Shown one piece after another: positions 1 to 9,718 of a stretch of 28,945 nt of DNA. The stretch comes from Ochromonas danica. Its lineage: Eukaryota; Sar; Chrysophyceae; Chromulinales; Chromulinaceae. The translations under genes were made by a program, and so were the position numbers. Where the stretch lies: the NCBI GenBank assembly GCA_015146655.1, contig VKHL01000240.1, forward strand, positions 1 through 28,945, given 5' to 3'. The notes beneath the pieces are model-generated. The model saw only the letters and a list, made by a program, of their open reading frames with translations, made no database searches and had not been told where the DNA came from. Every line of letters starts with the position of its first letter. Positions within the stretch are counted from its first letter, which is position 1.

Positions 1-2549
1 CTACTTCCTCTTCCTCCTCTCTATCGAACCCGCGCGTTGCCTTGAAGACAGCCGAGCAGCGCGCACATCAGCTGCTGTGGCTGAACAGACACAATCTGCC
101 CAAGCCCCACTTCCTCTCCCTCGAGACGCAGTCCTCCGTCATTGAGAGAGTCAGCGCTAAGGATATGAGGGAGGAGCGCATGCAGCTGGTGAGGTCGACC
201 AAGAAGACTCTTCCTCCTGCTACCACCACGCCTCCCTCCACAGCCACTGGAGCAGGAGGAGGAGGAGGGCTGGTAGCAGGAGGAGGGGGAGGGATTGCCT
301 CTGAGAGCTCTATGGTCTTGGACAGCCTGGCCATGCAGAACCCTGGCTCTACCTCCTCCTGCTCCTCCTCCCCCATCGCAGTGATCAACCAACAGCAGAA
401 GTTGCGCAAGAAAAGCAAAAGCAACGGCGGCAAAGCCATTTACTGCCAGCTCATCAAAGAAGAGAGACAGTAAGCCTTCCTCCTCCTCCTCCTCCTCCTC
501 CTCCCCCTCCCTTACCTTGTCTACTATTGTACCAGGAGAAAACTCGCTCGCTGGAAAGAAGAAGTTCTTCGCTTTCGTAAAGAAGTGGCAGCACAGAAGC
601 GCTTGGAGCAGCTCTCCCTGCAGAAGAGGATGGAAGTGAAGAAGAAACTCTCCGCCCTGAGGCAGCAGATCAAAGACTACCTCGCCAAGAAGAGAGACCC
701 GCTGCGAGGAGAGATCCTGCGGTGCATTGACGACTCCCTCATCTACCACTTCATCGAGAAGTATGACGGACTCTCCATGTCAGCCGAGGCGATCCTCGCC
801 TTGTTAGGCAATGCCTTGGGCTGTGCTATCCTCACACCACAGCCTGAGGGACCTCTTCGAGAAGGAGGAGGTGTAGGCTCTTCCTCCTTAGCCTCCTCCT
901 CCTCCACCTCTACCTTGGCCTCTTTGGACGTGCTGCAGCATCCAGCTACTGCTACTGCTACCTTATCATCAATGCCTTCGATCTTTTGCTCTCATTCCAT
1001 GGAACTGAGTCACGATTCCATGATCAACAACTACCGCGCCTTTGGCAGAAGAGAGCCTTCGCCTAAGGCTGCGATGAGTGGCTATGACATGAACATGTCC
1101 GATTCTCATCCTGCAGCCACAGCCCCTGAAGCAGACTATCTCAACCTTATGGACCCTTCAGTAGCAGGAGGCGGTGGTGGAGGAGGAGGAGGTAGTAGGT
1201 GGGGGACGGGGCAGTTGGATATGGTGCATGGCTTCGAACCTCGCCATTACTCTTCTCCTCCCAAGAGACCTTTCTCAACAGGAGGAGTAGCCTACCACCA
1301 CTCTCCCCCTCACTCTCCCCCTCCTCCTCGCTCTCCCTCTCCTCCTCCTGCTATCACTGCTCCCGTCACTCCTACCTTAGAGAAGACCATGGCTGCAGGA
1401 TTTCGTGTGCTTTCCCGTCCCACTTCCCCCGAGCACTCCACCATATCGATAGAGGGCAGCATGGCGACTAGTCATCGGTCAGCATCAGCGGCGATGCCCT
1501 CCATGGCGGTGATGTCCTCACAGCATCTGCACCGCGTGGCCAAGGAGATGGGACTGCTACCTCCTCCTCCTACTGCTGCTGCTGCTGCCTCCTCCTCTCT
1601 CGCTTCTTCCTCTACCTCTATTGCAATCATTACCATCACCACCCTCGCTGACCATCCCGTGACAACAGAGGAGGTGTTGGAGAAGGAAGCTGAGCTATGC
1701 AGTCGCCCTCAGTCAGCGATGCAGGAGCTAGAGGAGCAGGAGGAGGAGGAGCGTATCAACCAACAAGCCATTGCTGTTATGCAAGAGCAATTACTAGAAG
1801 AAGAATTGCTGCCATCACTGCGGCCAGAAGAAGTGCTAACCAAGGAGCAGATGCTATCGCTGGGTGAGAAGAAGAAGAGCTGGGATGACATCTTCAACGA
1901 GATAACCGCTACCTCTCCTATTCTTGATGTTGTTCTTGCTAATGGAGGTAGTTTGACACCATCGTCAACAAACAACAAGAAGGGGGACAAAGGGGGAGGA
2001 CGTCATGTTAACTTCGGAGGTGCTGCTAGCCTTCACCCTCCGCGCCTCTCTAGTAGACCTCCTCCTCCTTCACTCTCTGCGATGCCCAGTCGTCCTTTGC
2101 ATCTCTTTGGATCTCTTTCCTTGCGGGAAGGTGAAAAGGCGCGAGCAAGCGAGCTGACGCGGTCTGAGCGAGAGATGGCCAAGAGTCGCTTGCTCGTCTT
2201 GCCGCCATTGACTCAAGCCAACCAGCCCAAGCCTCACGAATTGCTCACCATGTCACCGGAGGAATTCGTGGCGGTCAACGAGTCTCTTCTAGCCAAAGGT
2301 CCTCGTGTTTTGAAGAGTCGGGAGAGCAGTCTGAAGGAAGGGCCCAAGTCTCCCTTTGCCTCGTGGATGGAGGAGATGGTTGATGATGTGCTCACCCATG
2401 GCATCCCCTCGGGTGCTGGCTTGAGACTGTATCGACCTCATGGACAGTCGAATCAACAAGGAAGATGTCGTGCTAGCCATGGACAGAATACTTTGAAAAG
2501 ACCCGCGGCTTCTACTGCCGCTGCCAAACCCTTTGTCTCGGCCACTTGA
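1..2549 (+). CDS. Unknown coiled-coil and low-complexity protein, 5' partial, two visible exons
   Basis: I do not recognise a family. The first visible exon runs from the window edge to 469 with no stop in its frame, so the true start may lie upstream. A GT-AG intron at 470-535 (66 nt, with a TCC-rich pyrimidine tract) joins in phase to 536-2549 and replaces the stop at 471. Around the junction the protein is basic and helical (CQLIKEERQ, then RKLARWKEEVLRFRKEV and AAQKRLEQLSLQKRMEVKKKL), which suggests a coiled coil. A moderately conserved-looking stretch follows (LRGEILRCIDDSLIYHFIEKYDG begins near 700). The remaining ~500 residues are Ser/Pro/Gly/Glu-rich with runs from GGA and TCC triplets. 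The C-terminal part (WDDIFNEITATSPILDVV; ASWMEEMVDDVLTHG) looks less repetitive. No signal peptide or membrane segment is seen. The reading frame and splice are well supported; the function is unknown. Confidence 0.7.
470..535 (+). other. Intron, 66 nt, GT-AG
   Basis: The donor is ACA|GTAAG and the acceptor TACCAG|GAG, with a run of TCC triplets between them. Splicing joins the frame that stops at 471 to the frame open from 536, giving Gln-Arg-Lys across the junction. It sets the scale for other short introns in this window (70, 79 and 87 nt). Confidence 0.8.
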
Positions 2550-3120
2550 GACTGCCAACCTCTATCCTAAACCTACAGTTGAGTTAAGGCTTTAGTTGTT
2601 GATGTTGATAGTAACCTTTCTCTGACTACAAGTATTGTGCAATCACTGTTGTTAGTGCTACTGCTTTAACCTTAACACTTCATGCATACACTGTAACACT
2701 ATAGATTCCATTACAGTTGAAATCTAACACAAAGCACACCTACATCTACTGTAACAACACAGCTTAGCAACAAGTTACCAAGACTTTTAACATAATCTAC
2801 ATTACTATTATGAGACATTTCCTTATTAGTCTTCATGACTCTGTGCTGTGTGAAGATCTGATTCTGGACCCTATCCTTAATGCACATGTAGACTGTAGTT
2901 GTTCCAAATCATAGTTTGCTTTGCTTACCGAACCATCCTTTCCCTAGGCATAGCATGCCAAAGAAAACCTGTAGCCATCTAATCCTTTGTGTGTAGAGTT
3001 TGGATAAGTGGAACAAGTAAAGATTATCTTAAGTTAAGAGAGGCCGACAGGGTGACTGCCAGGACAGGTTGTGTTATGACTGACTAACTGACACTGCTAC
3101 CTCCTCCTCCTCCTCCTCCT
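2550..3120. other. Convergent intergenic region
   Basis: This is the tail-to-tail spacer between the unknown gene on + and the DUF2470-like gene on -. It holds AT-rich sequence with scattered short repeats (for example TAACACT) and a (CTC)n run at about 3098-3120. I see no ORF or RNA gene. It presumably contains both 3' UTRs. Confidence 0.6.
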
Positions 3121-3777
3121 TCAAGAGCTCTTCTTCAAGGTAGAAGGCGAAGAAGAGATTTGACTAGAGAGACTGAGTGCTCGTGTAGTAAGAGGGTAAC
3201 CAAAGACAAACGCTGCAGCACCCCATGACAACCAGGCAGTGGTAGAAGAGAAGACCTTCCCACCTCTCAATAGGACTAGCACATAGACTGCTTCCAGGAT
3301 ATGCAAAGTCAACGTGATCAGCAGCAAAGTCAAGCTAATGGACTCATTCTGAGTGACATAGTAGACTAGAGCTTGAAGAGAGTGCAGGAAGAAAGGTAGT
3401 CGATCTCGAGGGATAGAAGAGAGAATCAACAGCAGCCACAAGTTAATTGAATGACTACCCTGTGGGGGGAATCTCGCATTTTCGTATTTCAGGAAGAGGG
3501 CATGAAGACGATCTTCCAATGACAATGAAGAAGAAGAAGTGGGGGGCAAGGGACTAGTTGGACTCTTCTTCCCTCCATGGAATAGATGGACGCGTTCCAC
3601 GGAATGCTGGGAAGAAGAAGAAGAAGAAGTGCGAATAGAGAGGCGGAAGCCTTCATTGTCGAGATGAGTCAGTTGAGCAGCTTGAGCTGTGGGCACATTC
3701 AAAGCATGCCAAGCAAACAAGAGTAGAGCACCTTTCTTCTCTTCATTATATCGAGCTAGAAGAATATCCGCTGACAT
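3121..3777 (-). CDS. DUF2470-like domain plus C-terminal membrane segments
   Basis: This is a single-exon protein of 218 aa from a true ATG. The N-terminal ~105 residues (LLARYNEEKKGALLLFAWHA, then AQLTHLDNEGFRLSIRT, an acidic/Ser insert, and SLEDRLHALFLKYENAR) match the pattern of the DUF2470 fold, which is found beside pyridoxamine-oxidase-like haem-binding domains. The C-terminal ~100 residues have about three hydrophobic segments, with a conserved-looking LTLHILEAVYVLVLLRGG then WLSWGAAAFVFGYP. This resembles the TMEM254/DUF4499-type membrane region that follows DUF2470 in fungal integral membrane proteins. The family call comes from recalled pattern only. The molecular role is unknown; a small endomembrane or organelle protein is likely. 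The gene is divergent from the ankyrin gene, with a ~390-bp shared upstream region. Confidence 0.6.
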   Translation of the reverse strand: MSADILLARYNEEKKGALLLFAWHALNVPTAQAAQLTHLDNEGFRLSIRTSSSSSSQHSVERVHLFHGGKKSPTSPLPPTSSSSLSLEDRLHALFLKYENARFPPQGSHSINLWLLLILSSIPRDRLPFFLHSLQALVYYVTQNESISLTLLLITLTLHILEAVYVLVLLRGGKVFSSTTAWLSWGAAAFVFGYPLTTRALSLSSQISSSPSTLKKSS

Positions 3778-4170
3778 CGTTCACACACAAGAAGAAGAAG
3801 AAGAATCAAAAATGAACAAAGAAAATCAAAAAATCAAATATACAAAAATCAACAATAATTCAATGATGATGATGATGAATCTAATCGAATCAAATCAAAT
3901 CAATGACTCCTTCCTTCTTTCTTGTTTTGTTTTGTTCTACAGTACTCAAAAGCACTTTCTGAGAAAATGGTACACAGTGGTGCTGCAGTATGGCAGAGGG
4001 TGAGTGTCAGTTAGTCTTAGTGTGCGTGAGGCAGGAGAGTGTTAACTTAACTATTATGGTCATCAGCTACTATTATTGTGTTGCGTGGTAGCTATTATTG
4101 GTTTAGTTATAGTTGTGTTGCGCGGGATAGTCGTTATCCTCTTCTCATTTCATCATCACACTGAGAGAAA
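3778..4170. promoter_or_regulatory. Shared upstream region of two divergent genes
   Basis: This is the only spacer between the ATG of the DUF2470-like gene (-) and the ATG of the ankyrin gene (+), so both promoters must lie here or overlap the genes. It holds (GAA)n, (ATG)n and AATC-type short repeats, and a paired GTTGCG..GGTAG(C)TATTAT(T)G motif around 4078-4105. There is no clear TATA box. Confidence 0.45.
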
Positions 4171-6819
4171 ATGAATGACAAGGACATTCAATCCCTTCTC
4201 AAATTACTCAATATTGACAACCTTCCTGATGTCTCTGTTTACCTTTCTACCTCTTCTACCTCCGCCTCCTCCACCTCCTCCTCCTCCTCCTCCCCCTTCT
4301 CTCCAATCTTCAAGCACTACCAGGCAGTGATGACACGACTCATGAACATTGTGCTACACAGCTTAGGAGCACTGCGCAAACTAGTCATCGAATATGAGAA
4401 GCTCAGACAGGCGGAGGCGTGCACCTCTTTGCGTAGTGACTATGACTCTCCTCCTCCTCCTCCTGCTACTACTACCACCGAGGCAGGGGTGGGAGGAGGA
4501 GGAGGAGGAGGAGGGGTGATACCCGATCGTGGCCTTCGCTTCCAACGTGAACTCTTCACTCACGCTGCTAAAGCTCTGTTAGATCGTCTGCTAACGGCAC
4601 AGGATCTGGGAGAGAAAGATCCGTTGAGAGATCTGTTGGAGTCCTTTCCATGGAAACATTCCATGGCAAGCTCTCACTGGCTAATGGTCGCCTGGACACT
4701 CATGCTACCTCATCTACATGGTAATGAGAAGGAGGAGGAGGAGGGGGAGGGGGAGGAGGAGGAGGAGGAGGGAAGGGGTAGTGTGCATGAGAGAGGTAGT
4801 GCTATCCATGTTGAACAAGTGCGTGAAGTGTTGAAGTTCTACCCTACTAGCATGGCTGAGTTAGACAAGGTAGGTCAACACTACCTCGCCTATGCACTCC
4901 GTTGTCCCTACCTTGAGGTAGTGGAGGAGGTGCTGCGCTACCACCCCGCAGGAGTGACTCTGGTAGACCCTAAAGGTAGACAAGCTATCCACTATGCTGG
5001 CCACTATTGCCAGTCAGTTGAGGCGCTCTACCTCCTCGCCAAGTATAACAACAACAACAACAACAGCAACACTACCTCAACACTACCTCAACTATTATTA
5101 CATGCGCGGGATGACTATGGTAACACTGCGTTACACTATGCTAGTCGTGGTCGATGTAGTCTAGAAGTGTTGAAAGAGATTGTCTTCACTTGTCCCGAAC
5201 TAGCTCGACTAGCTAACAATGACGGAGAGCTACCTATCCATGTCGCTACCGGACAAGGTAGTGTCGAGGTAGTGCAGACTTTAGCGATGACCTACCCACA
5301 AGGTCTACAACTAACAGATCGATTAGGATGGTTACCTATACATCATGCAGCCTATCATAACAAGTCAGTGGAGGTAGTGAAGTACCTGGTATCATGTGAT
5401 AGTCAAGCACTGCTTAGACGACATGTTAACAGTCAACGGCTAGCTCTACACTATGCAGTGGTACACTGTCCCTCTGTAGAGACCGTTAGCTACCTCTTAG
5501 AAGGCTATCCTGAAGGAGTGAAGACCTTTGATTGTCATCGACGACTACCTCTTCACTATTGTCTAGCAAGGTGTACTACATGGACAAGAGCTAGATTACG
5601 TATCCTCCTCCTCCTCCTAACCGCCTATCCATATGGTGTCGGTATGAAAGATGAAGAAGGATATCGACCTATTGATCTTGTTCGTCGTGATCTACCTCGT
5701 CTTCATGGTGATCGTATTGAGAGGTTGCTACTTCGAGCTGACCCTTCACTAGACCCCGCAGGGCTAGCAGCTCTCACCTACACCGCAGCCAGACAAGGTC
5801 ATCATCAAGACTGGGACCAGACTAGAAGACGTGCTAGTGAGGATGGTAGTGAGAGTAGAGAGACAGGTCGTTCTACTAGCTATGGAAGGAGGAGCAGGAG
5901 GAGGGGGAGGGGGAGCAGGAGGAGGAGGAGGAGGGAAGGTGAGGAAGAGGATGATGATAGAACCAGAGAGACAGAAGAAAGTGGTTCTTCCTACTCCTTC
6001 ACTCCTCGTGATGAAGGAGGAGGAGGAGGAGGAGACTATGAGGAGGACGATGATTGGGTAGAGGAGGAGGAGGAGGAGGGGACAGCGGGTAGTCAAAGTA
6101 GTCGACGAAGCTACTCAGTGAGTGAAAGTGCTCGCACATATGATAGTGCTAGTCGCTTTGGCTATCCTGAGCAAGAAGAAGGTGGAGGTGGAGGAGGTGG
6201 AGGAGGAGGTGATGAAAGAAGCTATGAGAGTCAAAGTGCTAGTTGGAGGTCTGGAAGAAGTGAAGAAGGTGGAGAAGAAGAAGATAGCTTTGTTAGTGGT
6301 AGTGCTAGCTGGCGATCAGGTAGAAGTGAAGGAGGAGGAGGAGGAGGGTGGGACAGTGCTAGTGCTAGTAGCTACCAGCGGTCAGAGACCTCATCTCACA
6401 TGTATGCTACCAGCATTCGTAGTGAGGATGATGATGACTACTATGACTATGATGACATAGGTAGTGGTCGCAGTGGCGGTAGCAATCGAAGTGGTACAAG
6501 AAGTAGAGAAAGAGGTAGAGAAAGAGGTAGTGCTAGTGTAACTAGCGAGCATAACTCAGTGGCTAGTCAGAGGAAACCTCTTCCTTCTGCTGCTGCTACC
6601 ACCACTGCTCTACTGAAGACAGCAGGAGCAGGAGCAGGAGGAGGAGGAGGAGGTAGTAGACCATCAATATCCTCCTCCAATGACCACAGGTCACGAAGTA
6701 TTTTGCCAACTATTCATAGCGGAAAGAGTTCATCTCGTGAATATGATGGCGACGGTAGCACCACTGGAGGAGGAGGAGGAGGAGGAAGTAGTAAGGTGAG
6801 TAGTAGTCGAAGATCATAG
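4171..6819 (+). CDS. Ankyrin-repeat protein with long Gly/Glu/Ser/Arg-rich tail
   Basis: This is a single-exon ORF of 882 aa from ATG. Residues ~1-50 are a short helical start followed by a Ser/Thr run. Residues ~210-510 carry at least six ankyrin repeats (GRQAIHYAGHY; GNTALHYASRGR; GELPIHVATGQG; GWLPIHHAAYHN; QRLALHYAVVHC; RRLPLHYCLARC), with the spacer 'YP.GV...D' typical of heterokont ankyrin families. Residues ~540-882 are low complexity: Arg/Ser, poly-Glu and poly-Gly, with the unit SASWRSGRSE occurring twice. This tail is probably disordered. The repeats predict a protein-binding scaffold; partner and location cannot be read from the sequence. The coding frame is certain, and intron-free structure is likely although the tail could hide unrecognised splicing. 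Confidence 0.85.
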   Translation: MNDKDIQSLLKLLNIDNLPDVSVYLSTSSTSASSTSSSSSSPFSPIFKHYQAVMTRLMNIVLHSLGALRKLVIEYEKLRQAEACTSLRSDYDSPPPPPATTTTEAGVGGGGGGGGVIPDRGLRFQRELFTHAAKALLDRLLTAQDLGEKDPLRDLLESFPWKHSMASSHWLMVAWTLMLPHLHGNEKEEEEGEGEEEEEEGRGSVHERGSAIHVEQVREVLKFYPTSMAELDKVGQHYLAYALRCPYLEVVEEVLRYHPAGVTLVDPKGRQAIHYAGHYCQSVEALYLLAKYNNNNNNSNTTSTLPQLLLHARDDYGNTALHYASRGRCSLEVLKEIVFTCPELARLANNDGELPIHVATGQGSVEVVQTLAMTYPQGLQLTDRLGWLPIHHAAYHNKSVEVVKYLVSCDSQALLRRHVNSQRLALHYAVVHCPSVETVSYLLEGYPEGVKTFDCHRRLPLHYCLARCTTWTRARLRILLLLLTAYPYGVGMKDEEGYRPIDLVRRDLPRLHGDRIERLLLRADPSLDPAGLAALTYTAARQGHHQDWDQTRRRASEDGSESRETGRSTSYGRRSRRRGRGSRRRRRREGEEEDDDRTRETEESGSSYSFTPRDEGGGGGGDYEEDDDWVEEEEEEGTAGSQSSRRSYSVSESARTYDSASRFGYPEQEEGGGGGGGGGGDERSYESQSASWRSGRSEEGGEEEDSFVSGSASWRSGRSEGGGGGGWDSASASSYQRSETSSHMYATSIRSEDDDDYYDYDDIGSGRSGGSNRSGTRSRERGRERGSASVTSEHNSVASQRKPLPSAAATTTALLKTAGAGAGGGGGGSRPSISSSNDHRSRSILPTIHSGKSSSREYDGDGSTTGGGGGGGSSKVSSSRRS

Positions 6820-7320
6820 TAGATGTAGTTGTAGTAGAGGTAGTGGTGGTAGAGGTAGTGGTTGGAGAGGTAGAGGTAGTTGAAAGAGTATTAACAACAA
6901 CACTACTACTACTACTACTTCTGTCATGTAAAGAGTAATAAAAGAGTATTATTGATAACAATAGTAGTAATAGCAATAGTAATGTAATGTTGTTTAACTT
7001 GTCATAGTCTAATGCACTATAGCTACTAGTTAACATTGTTAACATGTCATATTGTTAACATGTCATATTGTTAACATGTCATATTGTCATAGTGAGTGGA
7101 CCTTACCTCTGCTGGGTAAGGCTACTAGACCACCAGACTAACTTTAACTGTCTTCTATGACTCACTCACTCACTCTCAGTGAGTCAGACATACAGTACAG
7201 TGCAGTACAGAACTGTATACCCTACCCTTCCGCTACTGCTGTGCCGACATGTTAACAATGTGATAGCTAGTCTATGACATGCTAACATAGCAATGTTCTA
7301 GTACTACAGTATGCTATTAT
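6820..7320. other. Convergent intergenic region with short tandem repeats
   Basis: This is the tail-to-tail spacer between the ankyrin gene and the RS/poly-Q gene. It holds GTAGTAG/GGTAGTGG-type simple repeats (6820-6900), a 16-bp tandem repeat at 7038-7085 and many GTTAAC/TGTTAACAT palindromic words. No ORF of interest was found. Confidence 0.55.
7038..7085. repeat. 16-bp tandem repeat, 3 copies
   Basis: Three perfect copies of GTTAACATGTCATATT lie head to tail, preceded by a partial GTTAACATT unit. Each unit contains the palindromic words GTTAAC and ACATGT. The array sits between two convergent genes. Confidence 0.9.
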
Positions 7321-8072
7321 CTAGCTCAGCTGTTGTTGTTGTTGTTGTTGTTTGTTCTTGTTCTTCTTCATGATAGCAACTCCACCAGCTTTGCTCACCC
7401 ATTCTGGTGAAGGAGGACGATAGTCAGCAGGCACTGCTCGCTCTTCACCACTACACACAGTAACACACACAGTAACATAACACACATATAGTGACACACA
7501 TAGTAACACGTATGACATGGAGTCAGTCAGTCAGTCAGTCGGGTGTGAGATAGAAGGGGGAGGGGGGAGGGGGTATGTTAGAAAAGAAAACACTGTGGAA
7601 TGAATTCCATGTAATTCCATATGGAATCCAACAAGGTACCGTATTACCTCTGGTCTATAGCATAGGGGTCGAACTTGTCATGTCTCCATCTCTCTTCCTT
7701 GCTTAGAGACTGAGAGAAGTAGTAGTGCAAGTCATCACCTTCATGATTCTCTCTTGATCTTCTCGAAGGAGGTGGCGAGGGACTAAGAGAGTGTGTGGTG
7801 GCCACTGTCTTCTTCTTCTTCTTCAGTCCTCTTCTACCTGCTGGGAGGACTCTTCCAAACTCATCCTCCTCCTCCTCCTCCTCCTCCTCCTCCTTCCTTT
7901 TAGACTGACTGTGACTGTGAAGTGTGTGGTGGATGTCGTCATCATCATGTCTTCTTCTTCTTCTTCTTCTCTCATAGTCATAGTCATAGTCATAGTCTCT
8001 ATTAGACCTAGACCTGGACCTAGATCTAGATCTAGACCTTCTCTCTCTTCTTGCTTCTGTACGAGAAGATCG

Positions 8073-8137
<65 letters not shown>

Positions 8138-8318
8138 GCTGACTGTCATCCCTCCTCTCCATGTAGTAGGAAGAGGAAGAAGAAGAAGAGGTAGTTTGAT
8201 AGTAGTGATGGCCATCTCTCCTAGTAGTGTTAGTGACTTTCTCTTTGGTTAGTTTGTGTTGTCTTCGCCACTCAGCAGCTGCTCGTTCGAACTCAGTGTA
8301 ACCCTCGCTACCCTTCAT
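7321..8318 (-). CDS. RS-rich, poly-Gln nuclear-type protein, two exons
   Basis: Exon 1 is 8318-7648 and exon 2 is 7450-7321, separated by a 197-nt GT-AG intron (donor CAGAG|GTAATA, acceptor GTGTGTAG|TGG). Together they encode ~266 aa and the junction reads AIDQ-SGEERAV. Order: an N-terminal charged helix (GYTEFERAAAEWRRQHKL), a Ser run, about 23 Gln all from CAA codons (8072-8140), an Arg-Ser dipeptide stretch, an Asp-Tyr stretch, Arg, Asp, Glu and Lys runs, then the better-ordered end (DPYAIDQ, DYRPPSPEWVSKAGG) and a second short Gln run. RS dipeptides suggest a role in pre-mRNA splicing or RNA binding, but no RRM or other domain is visible, so this is only a suggestion. The second exon is inferred from splice signals and frame. 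Confidence 0.7.
8072..8140 (-). repeat. (CAA)n trinucleotide repeat coding for poly-Gln
   Basis: This is an almost pure run of CAA on the - strand (about 23 codons, the first being CAG) inside the RS/poly-Q gene. The near absence of CAG interruption is what replication slippage would produce, and length polymorphism is expected. Confidence 0.95.
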
Positions 8319-8962
8319 CTTCTCTTTGACTGTGATTGACTGACTGTCATCGACAGGCTAACCACCCAGATCTGAACATCTGGGAACAGATGAAAAGCTG
8401 GTTTGTGTACAAAACGCGTTTTTAGTATTTCTATGGGGGGGGAGGGCAAAACGCAAAATAATAATAATTAGCAATTGGCAATTAGCAATTAGCAATAGTG
8501 TATGTGTTACAATGATTCTTCTCGTAACATAACGTCTCTTCCATCCTACCTTACTCCAAGCTAGTGATTACTGTGCTAGATGTAGATTCCACAGCATGAT
8601 AATAATAATAACAGTGTACAGTGCGGGGCAATCACACATTATATATATTACATTCTTTATTTTCTTTTTTTCTCGATTATTCCCACGTATAGTAAGTATA
8701 TTATACTAGTCAGCATATCATATTCCTCTATTCCCCCTCCCCCCTTCTACCTCTACCTCTGTCATAATAGCAGCACGACACTTCGTCACCATACAGCTAA
8801 TGCATGCTACCTCTGACAAACTTAGAGAGAAAGAGAGTGAATGAAGGAGGACTAGTAGGCTGGTTAAGGTAGTGGTAACAGACAGCACAGCACAGACAGT
8901 GTCTCATCAACACAGTACAGCAATGGGCAGGTAACAACAACACTACCTCACCACTACCTCGT
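8319..8962. other. Upstream region of RS gene and 3' flank of eIF4E gene
   Basis: About 640 bp without a recognisable gene. It holds an ACGCGT box at 8414-8419, a run of nine G (about 8434), short AATTAGCAATT repeats (about 8465-8495), AT-rich sequence near 8640-8720 and the presumed 3' UTR of the eIF4E gene. Confidence 0.5.
8411..8422. promoter_or_regulatory. ACGCGT palindromic box upstream of RS gene
   Basis: The perfect palindrome AAAACGCGTTTT lies ~95 bp upstream of the RS gene ATG. A very similar word lies ~80 bp upstream of the eIF4E ATG (9795-9806). ACGCGT is the MluI-box core used by cell-cycle factors in fungi; its use here is inferred only from position and recurrence. Confidence 0.4.
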
Positions 8963-9718
8963 CTACTTAGTAGCAGGAGCAGGTTCAGCGGCAGCAGCGA
9001 AGACATAAGGCTTAGCATTACGGAAAGTAGAACGATCTTGCATAGATTCCGAATGATTCTTGTATTCGATGATAGTCGCAGGTTCAAGGTCCAAGATTCT
9101 CTTCAACTTCTCACCAATATTAAAGCGAATTTCGGGATTTCGATTATCCGCATTCCAGACTGACAACAAATCTTCATTTCTTCGGATACAGACAGAGATA
9201 CCCACGACATCAGGTTCTTCAAAGGCTTCACCCACAGCCGCAATGACTAAATCCTGCCACATCTTACCTAAGACACTCACTTGACCATCTTTTCTCTTCT
9301 TCACTTTCAAGATCCAACAACCACCATGAGGATAAGCTTCCCACATAGGGATATTACTAGGACCATCACGAAAGAAGTACATGTTGACATTGAGGTCAAG
9401 AGCGGAAGGTCTCTTCAGATGACAGTACAGCTTCCATAATCCCTCCACAGAGTCGAAGACACACAGCTTGTGTAAGTTACTACGATACTCTGTGACTGCA
9501 TCAGAACCTCCTGCTGGGACTTTTGGACGAAGTTTTTGATCATACCAGAAGGCCCAGGCAGTCTCAAGAGGATGGTCTCCTTCTTGACGCTCTATACGAG
9601 GACAATTGTCCGTTAGGACAGCAGAGTGAGGGTTAGTGTGACTATTGGCTGTAGTAGTAGTAGACTGTGTCATGGAGGGAGCAGCAGCAGGAGCTGTAGC
9701 AGTGCCTTGAGAAGTCAT
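8963..9718 (-). CDS. eIF4E family cap-binding protein, class II (4EHP-like)
   Basis: This is a 251-aa single-exon protein. The frame is open further upstream to a TTG at 9781, but the first ATG is at 9718, so I use that. After ~35 Ala/Thr/Ser-rich residues the eIF4E core follows: HPLETAWAFWYDQK, TEYRSNLHKL, VEGLWKLYCHLKRP, YFFRDGPSNIPMWEAY, GGCWILKV, then IISVCIRR-like and FNIGEKLKRIL segments. The cap-stacking residue equivalent to human W102 is kept (PMWEA), while the W56 position is Tyr (TEYRSN). This, with the YxHLxRP motif, is the hallmark of class II eIF4E/4EHP/nCBP proteins. It should bind m7G-capped mRNA in the cytoplasm, and class II members often act as translational repressors. An ACGCGT box lies ~80 bp upstream. 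Confidence 0.88.
   Translation of the reverse strand: MTSQGTATAPAAAPSMTQSTTTTANSHTNPHSAVLTDNCPRIERQEGDHPLETAWAFWYDQKLRPKVPAGGSDAVTEYRSNLHKLCVFDSVEGLWKLYCHLKRPSALDLNVNMYFFRDGPSNIPMWEAYPHGGCWILKVKKRKDGQVSVLGKMWQDLVIAAVGEAFEEPDVVGISVCIRRNEDLLSVWNADNRNPEIRFNIGEKLKRILDLEPATIIEYKNHSESMQDRSTFRNAKPYVFAAAAEPAPATK

Noticed and set aside
21-749. Long - strand ORF (242 codons) over the first gene
   Set aside because: It crosses the supported + strand intron and is built from the complement of GGA/TCC runs. No domain was seen; it is a shadow created by triplet repeats.
7038-7085. CRISPR-like array
   Set aside because: The three units are directly adjacent with no spacers, so this is a plain tandem repeat.
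7791-8252. Leu-rich + strand ORF opposite the RS/poly-Q gene
   Set aside because: The poly-Leu/Val sequence is the complement of CAA, GAG and TCA repeats of the real gene. The - strand frame has coherent RS and charged composition and splice sites.
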